Notes under the pieces: model-generated
What the model saw: only the letters and a program-made list of their open reading frames with translations
What the model was told of the DNA's origin: nothing
Database searches by the model: none
Translations under genes and position numbers: made by a program
Source: Glandiceps talaboti
Lineage: Eukaryota > Hemichordata > Enteropneusta > Spengelidae
Reading direction: 5' to 3'
Length of the DNA stretch: 42,500 nucleotides
Assembly (NCBI RefSeq): GCF_964340395.1
Contig: NC_135562.1
Location: 17,248,985 to 17,291,484, forward strand
Part shown: positions 1-14,242 of the stretch, piece after piece
Layout: each line of letters begins with the position of its first letter
Position numbering within the stretch: position 1 is the stretch's first letter

Positions 1-947
1 AGACAAAACTTTGAAGTGCACACTGGTTCGTCTATAGCGCTTCACATGTGGCGATCATTGCATGGTCATATAACTGGACTCATTCAGGTATGCACTTCAG
101 AAATAAATGTGTTTTTGTGTTTCAAATGAAACCATCTAGAAAACCACTTATACAGTCCACACGGCTATAACTGAAAGTGCTATTTTAGATAAAATAATAT
201 CATATCACACGTGCGCAAAATCTAAGCTTATGCTCGGAGTAAAACACTATAAAAGTAAAATAGCCAATAGCATGTGAGCATATGGCGGCGGTTCTCCTTG
301 ACAGACTTTTCTCCTTAAATTCACATTAAGAAGAACATGTAATATATAGCATGCATGGTATAAGTAGGAGTATCACATATGCTGATACAGTAAGAAACGA
401 TATTCCACATGAAGTGCTTTCCCATTCTGTATTATAATCTACATAAATGCTCGAGCTAGCTTATATGCCAAGCCGATTTCCGTCTCGCAGTATTCATACT
501 AAAAAATACCATCTGTTACTTAGCATATACCCTGACTGGTGAATACTAAATTAAACCTATCCCACTGTTAAAAAGCACGTTTTTAATTTTCGTTCAATAA
601 TGGGCAATACGCAAACACCATTTGGTCTCAGCTGCTACACTTGTACCGCCAACGATTATTTTCCAAGCGATTTGTATACTAAAATATCTTGTAATCTATA
701 GACATCTCGACCCAGCTGTGAAATTAACATGACACGACTTAGAGTGAAGTTGTAGGATTGATATGCAAATAAAATGTATGTTAGTAAAGAAGGATTAAGC
801 TTGTATGCCAGTTGATTAGTTTTACGTTAGATGTTGGATTATACAGTATATTCAAATGTAAGAACGTAAACTGGTATGCCACATACATGTACTTAGGTGT
901 ATAACATGTAAGTGGTTTGACAGTTGGAGGAACGCACACACAACTCG
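1..947. other. AT-rich non-coding DNA, nothing recognised
   Basis: No frame with protein-like composition, no RNA gene and no repeat structure could be seen here. Confidence 0.6.
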
Positions 948-1004
<57 letters not shown>

Positions 1005-1139
1005 GCCTGCCTAGGCGCCTGTCCGTCTGTCTGTCTGTCTGTCTGTCTGTCTTTTTATACCTGGAGGAGGCAGGCCAGCAGAGTTACATGCATATGCGTG
1101 CGTACGCGCGTGTGTGTATGCGTGTGCTTATGTATGTGG

Positions 1140-1172
<33 letters not shown>

Positions 1173-1200
1173 TGTATGTATGTATGTATGTATGTATGTA

Positions 1201-1269
<69 letters not shown>

Positions 1270-1330
1270 GCCTGTCCTGCCCGTCCGTCTGTCTGTCTGC
1301 CAGCCTGCCTGCCTGTCCTGTCTGTCTGTG
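948..1330. repeat. Compound GTCT / GTAT / CTGT microsatellite
   Basis: Two GTCT blocks (948-1052) are followed by a unique spacer with CG dinucleotides, then about 58 bp of GTAT (1145-1202) switching directly into about 125 bp of CTGT with C/G interruptions. A 4-bp period gives a 12-nt coding period, so every frame is open as SVCL or YVCM repeats. These frames are not genes. Confidence 0.95.
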
Positions 1331-1499
1331 CGGATATAAATAAATATATAACATATCAAGCAAGATAAACACAAACTACAAGTATGTTTCACTCAACAGC
1401 GTGAAACACTGTGTAACGGCGCCTGAGTTTCTTGCTTGATATTACGCTCTACATACATGTGTATTGAGTACTGTTTACTCCAGCATAGACATCTTACAT

Positions 1500-2022
<523 letters not shown>

Positions 2023-2033
2023 ATGTATGTATG

Positions 2034-2065
<32 letters not shown>

Positions 2066-2236
2066 TGCATGTATGTATGTATGTATGTATGTATGTATGT
2101 ATGTATGTATGTATGTATGTATGCATGTGTGTGTACGTGCACACACACAAACACGCACGCACGCACGCACGTACGTACGTACGTATATACATACGTATGT
2201 GGGAGTCTTCTCTATAGCCTTTATGTTATAAAATGA

Positions 2237-2311
<75 letters not shown>
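2023..2311. repeat. Compound TG / CGTG / TATG / CACG / CGTA array and TA tract
   Basis: 2023-2192 steps through TATG, TG, CGTG, about 55 bp of TATG, then CA, CGCA and CGTA. The two halves are roughly self-complementary and could form a hairpin. A TA tract of about 72 bp follows at 2239-2311. Confidence 0.9.
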
Positions 2312-2313
<2 letters not shown>

Positions 2314-2959
2314 AGGTCATTCTCCTATCATAACGGTAATGTCCCAGATATGTTGTGATTCAGTGAACGGTGGCCAAAGAGTATTGAAATTTAACGACAG
2401 TGAATTAAATTGAAATCACCATCAAAAAGTATGGCACTTTTGAGAGCTACATATATATATATATATATATATACATTTAATTTATCTTTCTAGTTTCAGC
2501 AAAGCGTCGTATCCATTCAGGAAATGACACCGTCTTGTTAGCATCATATATTGTACCATGCGACTCATTTGCAATATAACTTGTAATACAATACAAGAAG
2601 GACATGGGTATCTTGACCCATATGACTCTAGGGAATGTTGATAAAACATTTACATGTAATGTTCAAACACTGCTGATTAAAGCACATAATTAAATTATCA
2701 TCATTTCTAACGATTATCATGTATCCAAGCGCCTTTGACGAGGTTTGAATATCAGTAAGTTAACATACAGTGTACATTTAGCTCATTTTTCTAATTGCCT
2801 TTAGCTGTCGTTCATCTGAAGATGAATTGTTGAAAAAGCTTTGTAGGCCATCCCGATCACTCACTTGTAATTTTTACATTATGTGACTCAATATTAACGA
2901 TATGTTATATATTTCGCTAAAATTTCGAAATATTTCCACAAAAAGTCATAACGCCATGA
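2312..2959. other. Non-coding spacer with a short TA tract
   Basis: A short TA run lies at 2450-2473. The rest is unique AT-rich DNA with no gene seen. Around 2815-2850 CTGAAGATGA...GAAAAAGC weakly recalls the conserved core of Penelope-type hammerhead motifs, but no stem II could be drawn. Confidence 0.5.
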
Positions 2960-3330
2960 ACATAAATTAACACCTTTCCTGAAATATCTTAAATGAGATA
3001 TACATATATTTCATCTCCCCTTTCTGAAATATCTTAAAATTGTTACTTACAAAATAAGTTAATTTATAAGTCTATCTGCCTTTTCTGAAATATCTCAAAT
3101 TTGATATTTATGTAAAATTAATCAATGGTGAGATACGTTAAATGAAATTTTAATATTTATGTTATTCAATTTTTCCTGAAATATCTTAAATATACTAAAT
3201 TATTCAATTTCGTCGGCCTTTCCTCAAATTTGATGTGCATAATGTCATCAATATTGCCTCCGATTCTGGAATATTTTCGGTGTATTTTCATCTTTATCTT
3301 TATCCCCTTCCTAAAATATCAAAATATTAC
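2960..3330. repeat. Degenerate tandem repeat with TTTCCTGAAATATCTTAAAT core
   Basis: Five or six diverged units recur every 50-95 bp. Each carries a CTTTCCTGAAATATCT(T/C)AAAT-like core, for example near 2975, 3021, 3080, 3175, 3220 and 3305, with AT-rich spacers. Old satellite-like DNA. Confidence 0.6.
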
Positions 3331-3660
3331 TTGCTCTATAGTATCCTAGATGTTATTGATTGCGTCATCTTCTGACCGACTACAATTCCTGGTTTACGAT
3401 TGGGTTAGCTTTCCTTGCTATTTTAGTCCCTAATGAGGTTCTTATAACGCCATTTTGAAGGATTTTACAACCTCTGTCGCAGATGCACACCCCTCATAAA
3501 ACTACAGGTAACGATCCGCCCCATATTTATGGGTACAATAAAATGAAAATCCCCATATGTAATTGCATTTAAATTTCCGTATCCTTATTTCTCATTTGTT
3601 AACACGACAGAGTGTAATGTATTGCTGCAATGACAGACTCCCTAAACTTACACTATTTAC
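3331..3660. other. Non-coding spacer, nothing recognised
   Basis: Unique sequence without protein-like frames. Confidence 0.6.
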
Positions 3661-3663
3661 GCA

Positions 3664-4048
<385 letters not shown>

Positions 4049-4196
4049 TCATAATATTATATGCATTGGATGTATATTTGTGTCTTTGCATACGTATATA
4101 TACGTACATATTTATCGGTGTATGTGTTATTATATTTGTCAATTGTCAATCATTGAGTTGATTGCTGTAATTTGGTTTCACAGAATCATCTACAAA

Positions 4197-4640
4197 TACA
4201 GCGGAAGAAAGTAAGCTGTGCAGAATCAAAAGAATCTTGTGCAGAGGTTGATTTATGTTCATTGCAATCACATTGTTGTATATGTATGTCTTTTGCAGCG
4301 GGTGATTTGTATACATTGTAATACAATGTTGCATTTGTCTGTCTCTTGCAGAGTGGATTTATGTACAATGTAATGCAATGTTGCATGTGCCTGGTTTACT
4401 AAAAGCAAGGACTACATGAAAGACAGTGCTCGTCCCTGTCATAATTTTGACAGACAAAACAAAAGCCTGCATCATATCATGACTGTACATTACCTACGAA
4501 CTATATACCATACAAACATGTGCAACAATTGTTACAGTATTACAATGTTTATGCATCTCCCTTTGCAAGAGACATGCAAAAGCGACAAATTGCATCCGTT
4601 CTGGCTTTTGTTCTGTACAGCTTATCTGCTCATGTTGTAA
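4197..4640. mobile_element. Foldback/MITE-like element, family 1, copy 1 (full length)
   Basis: The left end GAAAGTAAGCTGTGCAG (about 4206) and the right end, read in reverse as GCAGATAAGCTGTACAGAAC, form imperfect terminal inverted repeats of about 25-30 bp. Inside each end are diverged units of the type TTGTAATACAATGTTGCA...CTCTTGCAG, in opposite orientation on the two sides. They flank a core of about 120 bp containing GTCCCTGTCATAATTTTGAC. It has no coding capacity and is non-autonomous. Copies 2-4 lie near 14.1, 17.7 and 27.0 kb. Confidence 0.7.
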
Positions 4641-7600
4641 TCACAGTCTGTATCAGAGTCAGCGCAAGGTGGAACTTCATGACAGCTCGAAGTGAACTCC
4701 AAGACACACCACTCTCCCCGATGATGCACTAAGCTAATTGGATCTCTTTTATTTAGAATTTTGCCATAGCATGTGATTATATGTATAAGAGGAGTAAAAA
4801 AATGATATCATCGTATGTCAATAGGATTGTATGATTGAACACCACTCCTCTTCAGATATGAAATAAAAAAAAAAACCACAATGTTTATGTTTATGTTCGT
4901 GAATTTTCTGATTGCAAAGTAACTTTCAACGTTAGAGAGGAAATTGGTGTTTTATCTATCTACCTTTTGATTGTTTTATTCAGATTGATCGATCGATCGA
5001 GCGGTTGGGATCAGGAATTCTGCGGAATATTAATGGATCTTGTGGCTACGTTTAAAATTTAGCAATTTAAAAACTGAATCTTAACCATTTGTCAAACAAA
5101 ATATGGAATATTACCAATGTACACATGACCCACCATTAGTAGTATGACGGTATCACCATGCCAAACAATAGCCACAAACACGTGGCCTACCCCTTTGCTC
5201 AAATATTATTTCAAAATGCAGTGCACATTTTTGATGTTGTTCTTGATTGTCACAGTGCAGACTATTAATATACAATTTGTATTTTAAATTTTACGAAAGG
5301 CAATATTAATGTCTCTCGGGACGCATCCACGTTGCTAGGTTACTAAATGACTGGTGTAAACTGGTGTCGTAATAAAGGTCATATGTTGATTGAAAAGATG
5401 GGCGACATTTCATACAAAATGCAACGTGTCTTTCATGATAATTATGATATGAAGCGTATCTAGATAGATTGACTATGTTTTATTAACGTTTCCATCATTT
5501 TAATTCATGTAATTGTCATAATAGTTTTCAGTACGGTGTTGGACACAAGCTCAGCAAGAATTTTATTCAGTAATGTCGAATGGTGTTTGAGTAACCCACT
5601 GTTGTCGTTTTAAGCTCAGGTCAACCCACCCATTTATTGCATTGTAAAGGGTTGCATTGTGCAATTCTGACTAAAAGGTACACTTTCAGGAGTAACTTAA
5701 AGAGTTTACTCGAAAGATGGTCGTTTGACCCCAATAATGGTTTTAAAATGAATTTTGCCGTACGTGTTTGTATTCTTTGATAACTATTACCTCCTAAATA
5801 TAGGACATCGTTGTCAGCGCAAGACGAATAACAGCCGATAACTTAACGGTCCATAATAGAGTCTGTAATATTATCATAATATCCACAGAAAACATTATTT
5901 TGTGGAAAATATATTCTAATTTTTAAAAATAGCATTTATATTTAGATACATTGGCAAAATATATAAGGACGATGTTGCCTGGAGAAATTTTCACAGCGTA
6001 CTATTTTACACTCAGAATAACTTAATCCACTCAGCATGTTCCCTAGATGTTCCTATCCAAACAATATTGAATAACATGACATGACATGATATGACGTCAC
6101 GTGACGTCACACGACATAACATGCGTTTTGTTGAAACATGTAATGTAAGAAGTGATATTACTTACTAATACTCTTGCTTCATTTACATTATGAAGTATAG
6201 TTGTTGTACTACATATGTCGATACTGATTTACATTCAGAGCACACATACCCACGAAAGTCTACGAATTGAGGCAAAAACCATTCAGACGTCAACTAACCA
6301 TATATATCAAAAGTACTTAATATATTACCGTTACAGATTACTGCATTGATCTCATAATCACGAATAAATATGTTCCGTTTGAGACAAAAAAAATGCAGAA
6401 AGTACGTGACTGCTTGCATTGGAGTCTCTAAGCTTTTAAACAAATTGCATTAGAATCGAATTGATGTTGAAATGTTGTTAAATTCTTTGCTTAATGGCAT
6501 AAACAATAGAATTCACCATGACATGATAATAGCGACGCTGTTGCCAAATGGGGTATATGTACGTCATTCTGATATAAGTCATAACGTCATGAGCATTGTG
6601 GACGAGTTCCACATTAAGCAGACAACCTGGCAGATGTTTCATTCTTGTTGAGACATTACGGAAATAAAATCGCAGCAATTCGTCTTAGATTATGACTACT
6701 ACTCTTTTTATATCTTATATCTTGTATGACTGTTATATGATTCTTATACAAGTTGCCTTCTGAAGTCTTCCCTTTTCTTAAGTCTACAAGGCTTTAATCT
6801 GAATTAATAAAGAATAATTGCATCTCGGCACTCTTTGCTCTGAGTCAAGTACCCCCTTGGCGCCGTCTGTTGCATATCAATATGTATAAGTACATACAAT
6901 CCTGGTCTTATATTATCAAATGAATTAAAATACACCCATTAAAACAACCGAATGTGTTTAATATTGCATGTCTGACTTCCCTGGTCACGTGTTTAACTTT
7001 GCCAAAATATTGATTTTGGCACTCCCAGAAATCGATATATGAGTCTGAAATGCCGTGAATGCCGTCTTGCGTAAAGACATTTGTATACTAGTGTGACGTA
7101 GGCAAGGTGGTTATAGTTGCATAAAACACCCCATATATGCAACGATTGTAGGGTCAATCACGATAAAGTTATTTGTGTCAACAACGTTTTTAGAAGATTC
7201 TTAAGATGTTCTTAACTGAATCAAGTACCTTAAGACTCAATATACATGACGACATTTGATTCGAAGTAAACTTGTTTTTTTACAATGTCGACCTTTCAAC
7301 AAACGAAGTCAGACTATTTTATCCCAACGACATGCATCCTAACAAACTGTCTAACTTGTGAGGACTTTATCATTCGTGTATTTTGGTCTTCCATTTAGTT
7401 CATTAACTCTTGTTGCGATACCTACTTGTTACGGAATATTACCCTAGTTGTCAACGACTATGGTTGTTTGTGTCCAGAGTGTTAGGTGTGTAATAAAGTG
7501 AGCATCAGAATACGAAAAGTTCCACACACTGTATTCAGATGTAGCACTCATCGACTGTCAAAGTGCCTTATCATTCAGTAAATTTTAGTTTTTTTATAGT

Positions 7601-8159
7601 ATTACTCTTGTCATGGAGTTTGAGGTTAAATATTCATCTGCGAGGGAGACTACTCTATATAAGGTTACAGCTGCCGGTGATTCCATTAAATCTTATAAAT
7701 TCAAAGTTCCAGTTGTCTTCAATAATATGTAATATTTATACTTTATAAATAGTGCGTTCGTTGATAGATATTTAATCTCTGAAGTCATACCAATTTTGCC
7801 AAACATGTTTACTAAAGGTCGTTAGTGATACTCGAAATTTAATTATCAAAATATATTAAATAATAATAGTTAAAAGACTTATGAGAAAAGGGCATCGAAT
7901 TTCATTTGTTGAGAGGATTTGTTGTATCACTAAGTAAAAATAAAAAAGGTTAAGTTTTTCCATGTGGTTGAAAAAATTGATAAAGTGCTTTTTTCAAAAG
8001 TGAAAATTGAATTTCTTGCTTGCATCGTGACCTGCAGCCATTAATCATTCGATTTATTGATACAATGCATGTTTAAAACTCTTCGTATGATTCATCATTA
8101 TATTCATATTAGTAAAAGGTTTTAAGCATCTTAAAAAAAACACAATTTGAATTAAAGTG
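4641..8159. other. 3.5 kb AT-rich non-coding DNA
   Basis: No gene, RNA or clear repeat was recognised apart from the CRE palindrome at 6092-6109 and a short GATC run near 4986. Open frames here are short with random-looking composition. Confidence 0.55.
6092..6109. promoter_or_regulatory. Perfect 18-bp palindrome with two CRE sites and an E-box
   Basis: TGACGTCACGTGACGTCA reads identically on both strands. It contains two full CREB/ATF sites (TGACGTCA) overlapping a central CACGTG E-box. ATGACATGACATGATATGAC precedes it. No gene start was recognised nearby. Confidence 0.5.
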
Positions 8160-8290
8160 GTCATATGGATGAGGATCGGTTATTTATTTTGGATTTTTAA
8201 TTTACAAAGCAATTTTATCATGGCTTCTTACTTATAAATTCAATGTGAAACAACATTAACTATGTTTGTAACTCAATACATTGCAAATAA
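8160..8290 (+). repeat. Dispersed repeat family 5, copy 1
   Basis: Segments GTGGTCATATGGATGAGGAT, TTGGATTTTTAATTTACAAA, AATTCAATGTGAAACAACAT and TGTTTGTAACTCAATACAT align in the same order with 31930-32075. The type of element is unknown. Confidence 0.6.
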
Positions 8291-8486
8291 TTATTTAAAA
8301 AAAATATGTAAAATATTTGTACATTGTACTTATGGTTTTTTTTTTGCAATGTATTGATCCATAAGCCCACTCTAAAGTATGTTCTTGCATATATTAATAT
8401 TGAAAGTATTAAAGTAACTGTATCATTGTAATTTATCCAATCATTAATTTTAATTTTTTCCTTTGAGTATACCGCTTAGACTTAAA

Positions 8487-8603
8487 ACAAATTGTTTGGT
8501 TCCGGTTACCCGACCCCATCTAGTTTTTCACGACGACACTAAATTCTTTTTAAGTGTTCGAGAAAAAAATAGCAAAATCGAGAAAATTGTGTAAAGAGTT
8601 ACA
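8487..8603 (-). repeat. Dispersed repeat family 4, copy 1
   Basis: TTGTTTGGTTCCGGTTACCC, CTAGTTTTTCACG and GTTCGAGAAAA recur in the same order, reverse-complemented, at 36690-36775 inside lectin A intron 2. Confidence 0.6.
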
Positions 8604-8779
8604 ACAAATAGTGCATATACCATATCTCTGTATATCAAATTGACAAAAAAAAATATAGATACATTTTAAAAAGTCGACGCAATATTAAAGAAAATGCATA
8701 ATAGTATACGCATATGATGTACATGTTATGCATATAAGTTTGTATAGATGTTAGAGGATCGTATATATGAAGACCGACT

Positions 8780-8780
<1 letters not shown>

Positions 8781-8810
<30 letters not shown>

Positions 8811-8995
8811 CACACGCACACACACACACATACATACATACATACATACATACATACATACATACATACATACATACATACATACATACATACATACATA
8901 CGTATATATATATACGTACGTACGTACATACATACATACATACATACATACATACATACATACACACATACATACATACATACACACATGCATGT

Positions 8996-9043
<48 letters not shown>
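8781..9043. repeat. Compound CA / TA / TACA / CGTA microsatellite
   Basis: CA, TA, CA, about 75 bp of TACA, TA, CGTA, TACA again and a final CA block. The CGTATATATATATACG centre (about 8900-8917) is palindromic. Confidence 0.95.
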
Positions 9044-9045
<2 letters not shown>

Positions 9046-10106
9046 ATAATAATTCGTTAACAGCAATGCCACTCAACTGCAATTGTATAGTATGGGTATA
9101 GCGACCATTATACTAGATTAGTAATCAATATTAGCGCATTGTATAATTTGTCATGTGTATGCAACATGAGAATTGTCGCATTAAATAAAGGTACGTACGT
9201 GTCTATGTCTCTATCACCATTTCTTACCCGTATCTTGACTAACATTTCGAAGTGTTAGTAGTTATATGTACATGAATGTTTATCGTTGAGAGGCTTTGAG
9301 ACTCAACACGGTAAATAAGTGTTCAGAAAATGTAATTGGTTAAGCTTACCTTTGCTGGGTTTAAGTCGTGTTTGTTAATCACCTATTAAAATATGAAGGC
9401 AGCGTGTACAGGCGTTGTGCAATCCTTGGAAAAGACGTAACAACTCTTCAAACATGTAACGGAAACTTTATACTTTGAGCTGTCTGCTTTCAACAGTGTA
9501 CGTGACTTCCAGGGCAACACACTACTTCAACACTGACAGCGATTAGATCTCTCCTCTGCTTATTTATTTATCCGTGCGTAGGTATTGATGAAGGTTGTGA
9601 AATGCTTCGTACGTAGGATGCCTAGTACGCATGTCTGCAATCATCTGAGTACGATTCTTTCGCATTCACAGGTACGTGTGGTTCACAGGTACTGCACTAT
9701 GCCCTCTAGCGATCAGGGTGTTTATACAATTTAATTTGACTGTTGCGTAACGTCATGTAGAGAGCTTTCACCTGCCACCTCATATGTAAACAAGAACACT
9801 TGGCAGATAGCGTAATGATGATGACATCATCGGAAAAGTAGTTACATTCAGTGACTTGAAACTGTGCATGTGGCTTCCTTTGTAAAGCAATTGGACGTAT
9901 ATTTAGGACGCGAAATGTCTTTTACAACCTAAGGCTTCCTTCTTGAAAGCAATTGCGAAGCATCATTAACTAACAGTCTTTATCGTATTTCGTCTTTCAA
10001 CTCAAGGCTGACTGAGTCCCTAGAGAAGAAAGATGCACAACATAGACTAGTACGAAATTATATGGTTTCGAATTCATTTTAGAACATGACAGTATGCATG
10101 TACGTC

Positions 10107-10109
<3 letters not shown>
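9044..10109. other. Non-coding spacer, nothing recognised
   Basis: About 1 kb of unique sequence; no gene, RNA or repeat seen. Confidence 0.6.
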
Positions 10110-10143
<34 letters not shown>

Positions 10144-10203
10144 ATGTCTGTCTGTCTGTCTGTCTGTATGTCTGTGTCTGTCTGTCTGTCTCTCCTGTCT
10201 GCC

Positions 10204-10239
<36 letters not shown>

Positions 10240-10275
10240 AGTTGCTCTCGCTCTCTCTCTATCTCTCTCTCTCCC
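10110..10275. repeat. GTCT microsatellite with CT tail
   Basis: About 130 bp of GTCT with GTAT/GTGT interruptions, followed by about 35 bp of CT. Confidence 0.95.
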
Positions 10276-11229
10276 TCGCATAATTTCATTATCAACAAAC
10301 GAAATAACAATAGAGTTGTAAAGAGGGTTGATTGCATGATGAACGTGTGTTCTCAAGTTTACAATGACCTAGTTATAATGTCATACTTCTGTGTATCCCC
10401 ACCCATGACCGACACTTATCAGACGAAATGAAAGTATATTCTATAAACTTGCCAATGATAGACAGTACAACCACTCTGGAAACTTGTATATTTTCGTTGA
10501 CGCTGCATTTATGTATATGATGTTACATTAACCCAAATTTAGGTGAAGTACACTTTCTGTTCAAATTACTACTTATTAAGCTATAATGGAACTGGCATGC
10601 CATGGTTATTCATCAATCTCCTTTCACTTGAGGTGTTATTTTCGCATTGACAATGGCCACACCTGACGTTAATTGATGGGTTTTTCGGATAGCGTATTAA
10701 CCAACGGAAGAGTCTAAATGAGTTCTGAGATGGCCTAGTTTTCGGACATTCATACCAGCTGGTATGATCATGTAAGCGAAGGAAGTAGCAGGTATTGTCA
10801 TCAACTTTAGGCCCTGGAAAGTATTTTCATGATTTTACCGTACATTATGTTCGCTCGATTGCCAAGAAATATCAATTGAAATTGAAATTCCTTTGCAGCT
10901 CTTAGACTATTGATCTTTCACTAATACACTATTGCTTTACGGGTCAGAATTAGTAGAATTAGCCATAATAGCTGCATACTGATCATAAATATGCATGACT
11001 CCTAAGAGCTTATTTCTTTAAGATAAACATATCTATTTATAGTTTTATGATCATGATGTTCGAGTACAGTGGCTAGCTAGTAATCTGCAAGTTACAGAAT
11101 CTTGCTTTGCAGCTGCTGTTCGTTTCCGGATGGCTAACGTCCTAAAGCAAGATGTGAACCACGTTTGTGCCCAATAGTGAGCCCACTGTATCATTGGGGT
11201 GACCTGGTTGGACAGACAATTCTCGTTCA
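10276..11229. other. Non-coding spacer, nothing recognised
   Basis: No gene features seen in this AT-rich stretch. Confidence 0.6.
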
Positions 11230-11330
11230 CAGAATTTACTACAAATGTTGTCAGTTTATTACAAATATCGTGAATGTATTACAAATATCAGCAATTTTAT
11301 TACAACTGTCGGTTTTACAACAAGTTCATA
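11230..11330. repeat. Degenerate ~21-bp tandem repeat (TTTATTACAAATATC)
   Basis: Five units recur about every 16-23 bp: ATTTACTACAAATGTTGTCA, TTTATTACAAATATCGTGAA, TATTACAAATATCAGCAA, TTATTACAACTGTCGG and TTTTACAAC. They lie just upstream of the G-quadruplex motif. Confidence 0.65.
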
Positions 11331-11359
11331 ATATGCGTGTTGTGTCGATTGGGCTGTGC

Positions 11360-11380
11360 GGGGTGGGGTGGGTGGGTGGG
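11360..11380 (+). other. Short-loop G-quadruplex motif
   Basis: Five runs of three or four G are separated by single T residues, and TGGTGGTGGTGG continues to about 11392. One-nucleotide loops are the most stable class of intramolecular G-quadruplex. Confidence 0.7.
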
Positions 11381-11392
11381 TGGTGGTGGTGG

Positions 11393-13976
11393 CTTGGGCT
11401 GCATATCCATTTAGGAAGGTTCTTTATTATATTACTAGTAAGTAAGTACTTATTACGCTATATATACTAATTGTGAAATCCCCCAATTCATGATTATTAC
11501 TGAATAAAGGAATACAGTTAAATACATAAAGGCACACATATAGTTCACGATGTCGCAGAATCTAACTCTTATTTGTCAACCTGGTAATACTAATTGCATA
11601 TTAGTCACAACAAACCTCATAAAAGTACAGTCAACTAATATTTGGTCAACACTCACAAAACGCTAGCTACCCGCACACCTCACCTTCTAAAATAACGTTT
11701 CATTTCACATCACGCTTTGCATGTTGCCATTTTTATCACCCAAATCTCACAGTTTTCGTGTTATCCTAATGACTACGAACTCTCGTTACCTTGGATACCG
11801 ATCATATATGTAACTAAAATATTGATTAAGTGACCTTCTATTAAGTTTTATGAGCAATACTAAACCAAGAATGATAGCAGTTATGAGTGATATTTCATTC
11901 TCGTTTTAGAATATTGCGACAGGCAATGAGTCATTTAGATGGGTGATAAAAAAAGCAAAAACACCTCTCATTAAAATGTAGGCAAGCAAATATCAGTTCT
12001 TGGCTTCAAGTGAAAATTGTTGAACTACATTACAGTGCCTGCCGTGTTCACCGTGTAACAATGATGACCTTATATCACAAAATGAAGCTACAGAACATTC
12101 TCACTGTCACCTTTCCTATGTAGGTGGCTGATAGCGTCGTCATACCTTTAATTTGTCGTAATCACCTAACAAATCGAATCTAAACGAATAACATCATTGC
12201 AGGTATTTAAAAGAAAATTCCCATTTCTGCCTTTCGTACACACATATATTGACAATTAATCCTTGATTAAAACTGCTAATTACATATTATTTGGGTGGAA
12301 AAATGTAAATAGTGTTCATAAAAAGATAGTAAGGTAAAAAGAGTCATCGCTCGAGGATTTCATGCAATTTGCTACAAGAAATCCCCGAAGTGACCGAGCG
12401 AACAAGCATGTCAAGTGCAGTAGGGTGTCTTTACTACAAGCTTTCGAATTTGAGTAAGTCAAGGGAGGATATATTTTATCACTCAAAGTCATAAATAAGG
12501 TTGATAGCAGTAATCAATACAATCATCTACACTAGAGGAACTAATACGCGTACGCATGACTGGACTTTTTTGTTAAAAATATAAATGGCCGAGATAGAAT
12601 GGAAACTATTTTTCTACAAAAATGTCAGCGTCCACTTTCTGATTACATGTCATTGTAATTAATCTCCATAGCTGGCATGTAACCTATTTGTCCATGATTT
12701 TCTACCTCAAACGGGAGAGTTGCTAATTGACGAGATAACACTTTGTTATGTTTCAAGAATTGCTGCATATAGAACGAATTTAGTTTTTTAGTTTCCATAG
12801 TCAGAGTGCAGTCCTAACATAAAACTGACACAGTTTATACGTCATCCTCTGATTCAGAAAAAAAGTTAATGGCGCGAACAGCTTTTACAAATTCAATTCC
12901 TACTCTAAATCCTTAAAGTAAAGCAGGGATGTATTTATTGTCAATTAGTTTTATCTTGTCCGTGTTTTATCATCACATTCGTTTATTTTGATAATGGCGT
13001 CAAAATCGTGAATCAAATTGACTTGGTTTCAAACTGATGACTTGGTGTCATAATTTTCGTCACTAGACCCTATTTGTACTAACCCTTTCAAACATAAAGT
13101 GTAACAAAAATGAATAGGGCATTAATTGGTTATACTGAACACTTGTATTATGCAGAAGAAATTCCCCCTCCCACCTCCACCCACCGCATGAACTAATCTT
13201 GTGCCCTCATTTTAACTAATTACTTGTGAGTAAATCCGTAGACATTCGCTGATGCATAAAAATGGACATGTTGCAATAGCAATGATAATGTAAAAGAACT
13301 CTGCCCCTTATTGTATATGAAATTCACAGTGTGTTGTAAGATCAGCAGTCTATTTTGGATAAATTGCAAAATTGATAGTTTGTAGTTTTTTTATAATGGA
13401 AAGAAGATTATAGGATGGCGGAAGACACCTCCTAAACACTTACGACTTACTAATAATACAAAGACGAGTAGATAGGATCAGGGTAACGTCCTCTAGTTGT
13501 GTGTCTTGACTATAAATATATGTATTCCCTTACGGCCATAAACAAATGTATATTCGGAATCGATATCCTATTAAAAAGTACTTTCACATTATTACGTCTC
13601 GGTGTACATTTAAACGCTAATCTACATCAAGATTGTTTATTTATTTACGGAATTGACTTGAAATTGTTTGACGGAATATCGGTTGTAGTCTTATTTTTAT
13701 CACTGGGGTATATTAAAAGGCGATGTCTAAAGATCAGAGTAGGATGAAAAAAACAAAATCATCCCGCATTGCCTCAGATTCAGTTACAAACTATTAACCT
13801 GGCAAATCCGAACTTCATCGATATATCATTCACGATATTTCACCAGTCCTTCGAAATTATTATGTACTTACTATCGCTGATGAAATTACAAGGCTGTTAC
13901 ATTTGCTTTAATGGACACCGTCTGTAATTGTAAACAAGGTGAACAAAAATGATGATCAACCTTCTATCCCAAACGT
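11393..13976. other. 2.6 kb AT-rich non-coding DNA
   Basis: No gene, RNA or structured repeat recognised. Frames are short with random composition. Confidence 0.55.
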
Positions 13977-14242
13977 TTATGTCTTTTGCAAAGTGGATTT
14001 ATATACACTGTAAAACAATTGTTGCATGTGTCTGTATTGTATAGGCCGCATATAATTTACAATCATGAACTGGTGCATGTTTTTGTTTTGTCTCAGACTG
14101 TAACAATTATGACAGGGACACGCGTTGTCTTTCAATTAGTCCCTGTTTTAATAAATCACCCTTTAGAATAGACATATACAAATAACAAGTGTATCGATCT
14201 GTTCTGACTTTTGTTTCTATACAGTTTACTTTCTTTAGCCGT
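13977..14242. mobile_element. Foldback element family 1, copy 2 (lacks left terminus)
   Basis: It starts in a left-arm unit (TCTTTTGCAAAGTGGATTTA) and runs through the core (TTACAATCATGAACTGGTGC, AATTATGACAGGGACACGCG). It ends in the right terminus (CTGACTTTTGTTTC...CAGTTTACTTTCTTTAGCC). Only about one unit per arm is left. Confidence 0.65.

Noticed and set aside
2808-2860. Second hammerhead-like core (CTGAAGATGA...GAAAAAGC)
   Set aside because: No pairing stem II or stem III could be drawn, so the resemblance is only to a short core.
4416-4732. Open frames of about 70 codons at 4416-4732
   Set aside because: They lie across the core and right arm of foldback element copy 1, which has no conserved frame in its other copies.
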